From: Symsagittifera roscoffensis
Lineage: Eukaryota > Xenacoelomorpha > Acoela > Convolutidae
Length of the DNA: 64,000 nt
Assembly (NCBI RefSeq): GCF_963678635.1
Contig: NC_087069.1
Span: 15,286,660-15,350,659 of the forward strand
Reading direction: 5' to 3'
Each line of letters opens with the position of its first letter. Within the stretch, counting starts at the first letter, position 1. The notes beneath the pieces are model-generated. The model made no database searches. It saw nothing but the letters and a program-made list of their open reading frames with translations, and was not told the origin of the DNA. Made by a program: the position numbers and the translations under genes. Below, piece after piece: positions 56,001-64,000 of the stretch.

Positions 56001-59000
56001 GTGGGCCAAGCGGGAAGCACTCATGGTGATTCGGATTGCAGGGATGCACCGCACACAGAGCCTTCGACGAGGGGTGAGGACACTCAAACGGGACACTCAA
56101 GGGATGCTACTGCAATGGCCACGGCATTTGAACCCCTGAACAGGTCTCTGGAGACATTCCTCACGAGGTTATCTAAAACCAATGAACGCAGTGAGAAGTC
56201 CAGAAGAGTCTTTAAGAAGCCAAGATGCTACAAAGACGAATCTGATGGCTGTATTGATACCTGGATAGAGGTAATGAAGCTGCATTTCGAGGAAGAGGAC
56301 TTGTCTGAGAGACAGGAATGCAGCGCGCTCACCAGCAACTTAGAAGGGACAGCCCTGAACTGTGTCATGGCCAAGAAACAGTATCAACGTGACACTGCAG
56401 AGAAAATCTTCGAAATCTTGTTAAACCGTTTCGGATCAGGGGTGCAGGGGCACCAGGCGATGATGCGCTTCGAGAAACGGAGGCAACGAGAGGATGAAAC
56501 CATAGACAAGTTTCTCGATGATTTGGAAATGCTGAGAAGACGCAGCCAACCGGATGAGTCAAACCGAAGGATGAACCTGGCCGTAGCCTCAAAATTCATC
56601 GATGGTGTGAAAAATGATGAACTTCGTACGATGCTAGCAACGCATTACACACCACTATCAACTAATGCGCCAACACCGGAGGAGTTGAGGCTCAAATCAA
56701 AAGAGTATCATTTGTTGAAACCTCCTTCGAGATCTGGATATTACAAGAACAATTATGGAAATTTTAATAACGGACCAGCAAACCAAGGGAACAATTGGTA
56801 CAAACCGAGGGATGATATGGACAAGAGACGTTCTTGTGCTAATTGCAGTTCAACAGACCATCATGTGTCAGCATGCCCAGCTTACAAACAAGGCATGAAA
56901 GCAATAGGCTTTAGCCTCGAGGACGAAGATGCGTCAGAGTTGGATCATGGGGATTTCATGAGAGGAGTAATTGCGAAATTCGGCCCGAGGTGTTTCTTTT
57001 GTAACTTGGAAGGCCATTTTAAATCAGATTGTCCGCAATTCTGGGATGCAGTGGCAGACATCAAGCATCCAAGACATGAAGAAGCTTTGTCAGGAGTGAA
57101 AGCCAGCAAGGCTCGACTTTTGAGTGAAGCGGAGGCACGCAGAAAGGATAAACCTCAAGAGCTGGTGGCAAAGAAGATGCAAGCGGTAACAGAGGAAGCA
57201 CGTGAACCGGAACCAGCAACTGCGGCCGATGACTTCAAAATCGATTATAGGGCAGCTGCGAGGGATGCTATAAATAGAGTACAGCAGGAACTAGTGACGA
57301 AAGAGATGGAACAAAAGGTGAAACTCGAGCTGGAGAATGAAAAATTACAGGAGCAACTGAACGCCTTCGAAGCAACGGAAGTTGAAGAGGCAAAAGCACC
57401 AAGCAGCTTGAGCATGAAACTTAATGTTATCTCTGGTCAGAGGTTCGGTATGGCACCGCAAGGAAGTAAAATACAGTCGATAATCTCGGTGGCAGGGCAT
57501 CAGGTAATCAGAAATCTGAGTGAACCGTCTGAGTTCACTTTGATGCATTTGGACACATATGCAGACTATCTGAGGCAGATGGAGCCACGCACCGAGTCGA
57601 GGGCTGTGAGGGCACTACTAACGACGGGTGGCCCTCGCATGAAGAAACTTCATGGACGCTACCTAGAAGTCTATGGGCCGTATCAAGTGATGCTGAACGT
57701 GGATGGGATCAGTATCTACACCAGGACTTATGTAACAACAGATGATGACCAAATAGGGCAGATCTATTTGGGAGAAGAGGAACTCAAGGTCCGCAGGATA
57801 GGCCATGACGCCATGATGGAACAAGACGCGGTACACATTGGATATGAAGCAGATGTGACAGCACACCTGCTCGACACCAACGGAACAAAAATCGGAGTCA
57901 CAGGGCTTCTGGACACAGGAGCGGTGGTGAGTGTGATGCCGATAAAAACTTGGGAAAGAATGGGCTTCACACGGGAAGATCTGATTCCTACGAACCTCCG
58001 ACTGGCCGCCGCAAATCGAGGAGCCATCTACGTAGCCGGAAGAACACCGATAACGGTCCTTCACATGGGAGGACGAGACCTTTGGATGAGCTTCCTGGTG
58101 GTAGAGAATCTGGACGACGCCGACCAATTCATCTTGGGCAGAGATTTTGTCAGGAATTTTGACGTGATGATTGACTTGAACAACGGTCTAATACGGATTA
58201 GAAACCCGGACCGAAAGTATGTTAAGAGACCAATTAATAGGATAATAACAAATGAAAATAAGGTACCAGTTTTTTTGGATAGAAAAGTAAAGTTACAACC
58301 AGGACAAGCTGTAGTAGCAATTTTTAGAATGAGAAATTTAAATTCGTTAAGTGATAGCAAACAGGTTTGCTTAGTACCGAATCCAAATAGTCAGAGTTCG
58401 GTGATTTTAGGCCGGAGCTTCTCGGTAACGCGAAACGGACTGTGTGTCAGTGTGTTGTTGAACACACTGGACACCACGGTTTCAATCCAGCGTGGAAAGA
58501 AGCTTGGCTACGCTTTGCCGATGAGGACCGACTATGAGGAGACACAAAACTTGAAGAAACATAATGTGAAAGACTGTCCTTATCATGCCAATAAGGATAA
58601 AATTTTAAAGAGAATTAATGAATTAAAATCTATTCATAAATTGTTTTCAATGAAATCCGAAACGGACGACGGCTTATCAAGCTGCTCGAATTTTCCGGAA
58701 CGCCCCTCGTCATACGAACTAGAATCTGACAAACCGGTTTTGCCAGAGATAGAACATTTGAAAGGAAAAATAAGTGGGGGAGATTTCGAAAAATTGCGGG
58801 ACTTCCTAGATCGGAACGCCGAAGTATTTTCAAAACATAAGGCGGAAATCGGTTGCTGTAATTTCGTCGAACACGAAATCGAACTAGAAGAGGGCGCCGT
58901 TCCCCATAGGGATGGCGCAAGGCGAATGACGCCACATAAATTGGAAGCGTGCCGAGCGGAAATAGAAATGTTGCTTGAATACGACATGATAGAACCCTCG

Positions 59001-61175
59001 AAATCGCCATGGGCTTGCGGAGTAGTAATGGCGAAAAAGAAAGGGGGGCAGCTTAGATTTTGTTGCGACTTTCGTTACTTGACGAACCTCCGACTGGCCG
59101 CCGCAAATCGAGGAGCCATCTACGTAGCCAGAAGAACACCGATAACGGTCCTTCACATGGGAGGACGAGACCTTTGGATGAGCTTCCTGGTGGTAGAGAA
59201 TCTGGACGACGCCGACCAATTCATCTTGGGCAGAGATTTTGTCAGGAATTTTGACGTGATGATTGACTTGAACAACGGTCTAATACGGATTAGAAACCCG
59301 GACCGAAAGTATGTTAAGAGACCAATTAATAGGATAATAACAAATGAAAATAAGGTACCAGTTTTTTTGGATAGAAAAGTAAAGTTACAACCAGGACAAG
59401 CTGTAGTAGCAATTTTTAGAATGAGAAATTTAAATTCGTTAAGTGATAGCAAACAGGTTTGCTTAGTACCGAATCCAAATAGTCAGAGTTCGGTGATTTT
59501 AGGCCGGAGCTTCTCGGTAACGCGAAACGGACTGTGTGTCAGTGTGTTGTTGAACACACTGGACACCACGGTTTCAATCCAGCGTGGAAAGAAGCTTGGC
59601 TACGCTTTGCCGATGAGGACCGACTATGAGGAGACACAAAACTTGAAGAAACATAATGTGAAAGACTGTCCTTATCATGCCAATAAGGATAAAATTTTAA
59701 AGAGAATTAATGAATTAAAATCTATTCATAAATTGTTTTCAATGAAATCCGAAACGGACGACGGCTTATCAAGCTGCTCGAATTTTCCGGAACGCCCCTC
59801 GTCATACGAACTAGAATCTGACAAACCGGTTTTGCCAGAGATAGAACATTTGAAAGGAAAAATAAGTGGGGGAGATTTCGAAAAATTGCGGGACTTCCTA
59901 GATCGGAACGCCGAAGTATTTTCAAAACATAAGGCGGAAATCGGTTGCTGTAATTTCGTCGAACACGAAATCGAACTAGAAGAGGGCGCCGTTCCCCATA
60001 GGGATGGCGCAAGGCGAATGACGCCACATAAATTGGAAGCGTGCCGAGCGGAAATAGAAATGTTGCTTGAATACGACATGATAGAACCCTCGAAATCGCC
60101 ATGGGCTTGCGGAGTAGTAATGGCGAAAAAGAAAGGGGGGCAGCTTAGATTTTGTTGCGACTTTCGTTACTTGACGAACCTCCGACTGGCCGCCGCAAAT
60201 CGAGGAGCCATCTACGTAGCCAGAAGAACACCGATAACGGTCCTTCACATGGGAGGACGAGACCTTTGGATGAGCTTCCTGGTGGTAGAGAATCTGGACG
60301 ACGCCGACCAATTCATCTTGGGCAGAGATTTTGTCAGGAATTTTGACGTGATGATTGACTTGAACAACGGTCTAATACGGATTAGAAACCCGGACCGAAA
60401 GTATGTTAAGAGACCAATTAATAGGATAATAACAAATGAAAATAAGGTACCAGTTTTTTTGGATAGAAAAGTAAAGTTACAACCAGGACAAGCTGTAGTA
60501 GCAATTTTTAGAATGAGAAATTTAAATTCGTTAAGTGATAGCAAACAGGTTTGCTTAGTACCGAATCCAAATAGTCAGAGTTCGGTGATTTTAGGCCGGA
60601 GCTTCTCGGTAACGCGAAACGGACTGTGTGTCAGTGTGTTGTTGAACACACTGGACACCACGGTTTCAATCCAGCGTGGAAAGAAGCTTGGCTACGCTTT
60701 GCCGATGAGGACCGACTATGAGGAGACACAAAACTTGAAGAAACATAATGTGAAAGACTGTCCTTATCATGCCAATAAGGATAAAATTTTAAAGAGAATT
60801 AATGAATTAAAATCTATTCATAAATTGTTTTCAATGAAATCCGAAACGGACGACGGCTTATCAAGCTGCTCGAATTTTCCAGAACGCCCCTCGTCATACG
60901 AACTAGAATCTGACAAACCGGTTTTGCCAGAGATAGAACATTTGAAAGGAAAAATAAGTGAGGGAGATTTCGAAAAATTGCGGGACCTCCTAGATCGGAA
61001 CGCCGAAGTATTTTCAAAACATAAGGCGGACATCGGTTGCTGTAATTTCGTCGAACACGAAATCGAACTAGAAGAGGGCGCCGTTCCCCATAGGGAAGGC
61101 GCAAGGCGAATGACGCCACATAAATCGGAAGCGTGCCGAGCGGAAATAGAAATGTTGCTTGAATACGACATGTAA
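56001..61175 (+). CDS. Gypsy gag-pol: zinc knuckles, protease, start of RT (expanded)
   Basis: 1724 codons, counted from an internal ATG; the true reading comes through from 54432. Residues 60-250 are a capsid-like helical gag domain (LNRSLETFLTRL; KFLDDLEMLRRRSQ). CCHC knuckles are at residues 279-292 and 331-344. A coiled coil lies near 435-460. The protease has LLDTGAVVSVMP with its catalytic Asp at residue 638 (57912-57914) and FILGRDFV later. Then comes a linker and the RT fingers (GVVMAKKKGGQLRFCCDFRY). From 57990 the protease end to RT fingers is present three times. The frame ends in TAA (61173-61175) within the third copy. As it stands the RT active site is not reached without readthrough. 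Confidence 0.85.
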   Translation: MGQAGSTHGDSDCRDAPHTEPSTRGEDTQTGHSRDATAMATAFEPLNRSLETFLTRLSKTNERSEKSRRVFKKPRCYKDESDGCIDTWIEVMKLHFEEEDLSERQECSALTSNLEGTALNCVMAKKQYQRDTAEKIFEILLNRFGSGVQGHQAMMRFEKRRQREDETIDKFLDDLEMLRRRSQPDESNRRMNLAVASKFIDGVKNDELRTMLATHYTPLSTNAPTPEELRLKSKEYHLLKPPSRSGYYKNNYGNFNNGPANQGNNWYKPRDDMDKRRSCANCSSTDHHVSACPAYKQGMKAIGFSLEDEDASELDHGDFMRGVIAKFGPRCFFCNLEGHFKSDCPQFWDAVADIKHPRHEEALSGVKASKARLLSEAEARRKDKPQELVAKKMQAVTEEAREPEPATAADDFKIDYRAAARDAINRVQQELVTKEMEQKVKLELENEKLQEQLNAFEATEVEEAKAPSSLSMKLNVISGQRFGMAPQGSKIQSIISVAGHQVIRNLSEPSEFTLMHLDTYADYLRQMEPRTESRAVRALLTTGGPRMKKLHGRYLEVYGPYQVMLNVDGISIYTRTYVTTDDDQIGQIYLGEEELKVRRIGHDAMMEQDAVHIGYEADVTAHLLDTNGTKIGVTGLLDTGAVVSVMPIKTWERMGFTREDLIPTNLRLAAANRGAIYVAGRTPITVLHMGGRDLWMSFLVVENLDDADQFILGRDFVRNFDVMIDLNNGLIRIRNPDRKYVKRPINRIITNENKVPVFLDRKVKLQPGQAVVAIFRMRNLNSLSDSKQVCLVPNPNSQSSVILGRSFSVTRNGLCVSVLLNTLDTTVSIQRGKKLGYALPMRTDYEETQNLKKHNVKDCPYHANKDKILKRINELKSIHKLFSMKSETDDGLSSCSNFPERPSSYELESDKPVLPEIEHLKGKISGGDFEKLRDFLDRNAEVFSKHKAEIGCCNFVEHEIELEEGAVPHRDGARRMTPHKLEACRAEIEMLLEYDMIEPSKSPWACGVVMAKKKGGQLRFCCDFRYLTNLRLAAANRGAIYVARRTPITVLHMGGRDLWMSFLVVENLDDADQFILGRDFVRNFDVMIDLNNGLIRIRNPDRKYVKRPINRIITNENKVPVFLDRKVKLQPGQAVVAIFRMRNLNSLSDSKQVCLVPNPNSQSSVILGRSFSVTRNGLCVSVLLNTLDTTVSIQRGKKLGYALPMRTDYEETQNLKKHNVKDCPYHANKDKILKRINELKSIHKLFSMKSETDDGLSSCSNFPERPSSYELESDKPVLPEIEHLKGKISGGDFEKLRDFLDRNAEVFSKHKAEIGCCNFVEHEIELEEGAVPHRDGARRMTPHKLEACRAEIEMLLEYDMIEPSKSPWACGVVMAKKKGGQLRFCCDFRYLTNLRLAAANRGAIYVARRTPITVLHMGGRDLWMSFLVVENLDDADQFILGRDFVRNFDVMIDLNNGLIRIRNPDRKYVKRPINRIITNENKVPVFLDRKVKLQPGQAVVAIFRMRNLNSLSDSKQVCLVPNPNSQSSVILGRSFSVTRNGLCVSVLLNTLDTTVSIQRGKKLGYALPMRTDYEETQNLKKHNVKDCPYHANKDKILKRINELKSIHKLFSMKSETDDGLSSCSNFPERPSSYELESDKPVLPEIEHLKGKISEGDFEKLRDLLDRNAEVFSKHKADIGCCNFVEHEIELEEGAVPHREGARRMTPHKSEACRAEIEMLLEYDM

Positions 61176-61265
61176 GAACCCTCGAAATCGCCATGGGCTT
61201 GCGGAGTAGTAATGGCGAAAAAGAAAGGGGGGCAGCTTAGATTTTGTTGCGACTTTCGTTACTTG
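57990..61265 (+). repeat. Three tandem 1092-bp in-frame copies within pol
   Basis: Copies are 57990-59081, 59082-60173 and 60174-61265, each 364 codons. Copies 1 and 2 seem identical except one G to A near 58038 (Gly to Arg). Copy 3 shares that A but differs from both at about seven places, all in its last 400 bases, among them GGG to GAG, TTC to CTC, GAT to GAA and the ATA to TAA stop. The junction joins TTACTTG to ACGAACCTCC with one or two shared bases. Confidence 0.95.
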
Positions 61266-64000
61266 AACGCGGTAACGATAAAAGATGCGTACCCGATACC
61301 GCGAATAGACGAGAGCCTATCTAAACTTGGTGATGCCAAGTTCTTCACCACATTGGACTTGGGTTCTGCCTTCTGGCAGGTTCCTCTGCGAAAGAAGGAC
61401 AGAGAGAAAACCGGATTCGCGTGCGAATTGGGGTTGTACCAGTGGAAGAGGATGCCCTTCGGCTTGTGCAATGCCACAGCAACTTTTCAAAGGCTGATGG
61501 CTCAGGCTTTGACAGGAGTGACCAAAAAGTACGGGAATCTCTTGATGTGCTACGTGGATGACGTAGTCATAGCGACACCAACCCTGGAGGATCACATTGA
61601 TCGACTCGATGAGGTCTTCGGATGTATGAAAAGAGCAGGCTTGAAATGCAAACCATCGAAATGTGAAATCCTTAGGGATTCGATCAAGTACCTGGGAAGA
61701 ATGGTGGACAGGCATGGTGTGAGGCCAGATCCGGAAGCAGTAGAAGCAGTGATGACATGGAAAGCTCCTAGAACGGACACACAGCTCATGAGCTTCCTAG
61801 GGTTTGCCAATTACTACCGAGAATTCATAAAAGGATACGCGGACAAGGTGTACCCGATGCAGAAGCTGATGCGCAACAAAGGGAAAAAGTTCGAATGGAA
61901 CGATGAGGCACAGGTTGCCTTCGAGAACATAAAGCGGGAACTGTGCGAAGCGCCAGTGCTGGGCATGCCTACAGAAAAGGGCATGTATGTTCTCGACACA
62001 GACGCATCGGTGGTGGCCATCTCAGGAATATTGCATCAAGAGCAAGAATGGAACGGAAGAACAGTTCTCCGTCCCATTGCATACGGCAGCAAAGTCTTGA
62101 GTGACACAGAGATGAAATATGGCGCACCAAAAGCAGAAATGTTTGCAGTAGTCACCTTCGTGGAAAAGTACCGTGCATACTTGGGGAGCGCTCCCTTCAA
62201 GTTACGCGTGGACAACAGAGCGTTATCCTGGTTGAAGACCTACTCGATGGATCAGAGTTATATTGGTAGATGGATAGTAAGATTGGATGGCTACCATATG
62301 ATAATCGAACATAGGATGCGTGATAAACATCAGAATGCTGACAGCCTCAGCAAGAAAACTGAGTTCTATGAAAGATTGGAGCAGAAGCAGGCCAATCAGG
62401 CGGAAGTAAAGGAGGGATTCTCGTTTCTGGACAAAGAAACTTATGAAGCGCTTCCCTTAACGAGATGGTTGGATAAGTCTGGACATCCAATTCCAGGGCA
62501 TCCTGAGTTACCTGTAGAGAAAGCAGCCGAGATAAAGATCCTGTCCAAGGAGGATCCGGTCCCCTTGGATTTGTTGCTGCGCTCGAACCTGGTCCAGCAA
62601 GAACTCTCTCGCATGAATATAAACAGCCTCTCATTATGGGATAAAACGGTGCAAGTTACACCACAAGTAATGAGGATGCTGGGTGGATTGTTAGAAAGAG
62701 AAATGACCAGAGATGACCCCGAGTGGACAGAAGCAGTGGCATCGCTAACAGTCAGTGAGAAGGTGAAGATCATGCCCTCCAGACGACAGCACGAAGAGAA
62801 CGAAAGGGATTGTAGGACAATAGTTCAGCAACTAGTATCCTCAATACCCCAAGAGATTTTAACCAGTACTTCTTACGGACAGAAAGGACAGGAGAGCGGC
62901 AAGCAAAAGAAAACTGCAACCTTTGTAGACCGGGATAAAGAGGGTGAAGTTGTAAAACAAAATCTGCTGCAAGACTATTTGTCCGGGGAGAAGGATAAGG
63001 AGAAAAATCAGCGATCACAAGATCAACACCCGGGACAAGTGAATTGGTCCGGGGAGTCCGAGATAGACGAGAAAATTCCTGATGAGAAACAGGACCTAGA
63101 GAACAAGGTTTTGTCCGGGGAGTTCAGATGGATGCGAAGGAAATACAAACATGATCTGGAGGAGCGTGCAGTCTCCAGCACAACCTCTTCGACGGATGAT
63201 GCTTCCCGAAACTCAGGAATGGACACCTATTCAGACAGGAACTCAAGTTCGGGATCCGAACTGTCAGAACTAGCGATACACACGCTACTAGTGGAAACTC
63301 GGGCAAAGGACCTGGACAGAGAAGTGTACCAGGATCCTGACAGTGATCGCTACCTAATACCAAGCGAAAGAGTCTTTGACAACGCAGCGGATGACTTAGA
63401 AACGATAGCGGTATCGAAACGTTCGATAAGCCTGTTGCCGCAGAAAGAGGTAGTCAGGAGTGATCTTCAGCCGTTTCAGCAAGAAACACAACCGTTGGCG
63501 AAGATTTGGTGCGTTAAGATGGAAGAAGACACACATCAGCCCAACGAGCTGAATAGTCAGATGAGAGTCATGAAGACGTACTTGAAGGCGAGATACAGAC
63601 TCTCGGACCTTCTAAGGGCGCAGAGAAATGATCGCATGACAAGCAACCTAAAAAGGTGGATAGAAAACGGTGCACCTGACAAAGGTGACCTGGAAGAAGA
63701 CAGCTATAGGATCCTGAGACAATACTTCATGCAGAAGGAGGGGAGATTATATCTGAACAAGGACGGGATCGTGGCTTGCAGGAGAAGAGAAGAAGACAAG
63801 GTCTTATACAAATATAACGCGATAGTGTTGCCGCAACTCTATCAGACAGAACTATTATTCAGGTCGCATGATCAGATGGGCCATCAAGGGATCGACAAAG
63901 TGTATCAGAGGATCCTGAAGCGCTTTGAGTGGCCTGGGATGAAAAAGGCATGCGAGAAATGGGTGACAGCATGTCTGTCATGCCAACAGGTCAAGGATCC
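61176..64000 (+). CDS. Gypsy pol continued: RT, RNase H, integrase N-terminus (partial)
   Basis: Open in the same frame from the TAA to the window end, over 940 codons. RT blocks: AYPIPRIDESL, FTTLDLGSAFWQVPL (motif A), MPFGLCNATATFQRLM (motif B), CYVDDVVIATP (catalytic, 61551-61562), KYLGRMV. RNase H blocks: VLDTDASVVAISG (first Asp 61995), PKAEMFAVVTF, LRVDNRALSWL, KHQNADSLSK. A spacer of about 400 residues follows, unusually long, acidic in part, with LSGE- and WSGE-type short repeats (62990-63120). The integrase zinc module starts at 63867: H-x4-H (63867, 63882) and CLSC (63972, 63981). It is cut by the window end. All visible catalytic residues are intact. Confidence 0.88.

Larger units (their letters stand above)
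50440..64000 (+). mobile_element. Large Ty3/gypsy element (leader, gag, PR, RT, RNase H, part of IN)
   Basis: Gag with two CCHC knuckles, then aspartic protease, RT, RNase H and the integrase zinc module follow in gypsy order on the plus strand. The element continues beyond the window. All coding sequence is in one frame from 54432 to 64000, with two in-frame stops (55863 and 61173). The 5' boundary and primer-binding site were not identified, so the leader may include an LTR. Confidence 0.85.

Overview
This 64 kb window looks like repeat-rich DNA from an AT-rich invertebrate animal genome. The evidence is the mixture of a jockey-type LINE, Ty3/gypsy elements, Penelope-like elements, a Polinton/adintovirus-type DNA polymerase and a hAT MITE. 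There is also one exon with a splice acceptor that encodes a C-type lectin domain. The Penelope-like RT with a zinc finger inside it, together with the PolB type, reminds me of cnidarians. That is a guess from family resemblance and nothing here proves it. I see no bacterial genes, tRNA, rRNA or CRISPR.

Layout: 1-1540 has no gene. 1541-5355 is a decayed LINE (minus). 5555-5983 is a MITE with an 8-bp target duplication. 7943-8472 is the lectin exon (plus), the only clear host gene. 9679-13690 is a decayed gypsy pol (minus: PR-RT-RNaseH-IN). 13691-30009 is an array built from a non-coding AT-rich block and fragments of the same PR-RT. It contains an approximately 6.04 kb direct tandem duplication (17938-23976 and 23977-30009) and a nested 1.08 kb duplication. 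30753-32960 is a PolB pseudogene (plus). After a 200-N gap (34336-34535), 34849-39760 holds one long Penelope-like copy and pieces of two more (plus).

From about 41 kb the base composition and codon use change to near-balanced GC. 41106-49946 (minus) is a very long broken reading frame. It carries a coiled-coil start, a recognisable SGNH/GDSL hydrolase domain and probably a second SGNH-like domain. A 23-N gap follows, then a 4 kb non-coding leader studded with a short GC-rich motif. 54432 to the window end is a large gypsy gag-pol (plus), all in one frame. It is interrupted by one in-frame TGA and by a threefold in-frame duplication of a 1092-bp PR/RT segment ending in a TAA.

Most coding sequence here is selfish-element sequence in different states of decay. 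The parts most worth attention are the SGNH-bearing long frame next to the gypsy element, the threefold pol duplication, the macrosatellite that captured a PR-RT fragment, and the Penelope-like RT with an internal PHD finger.
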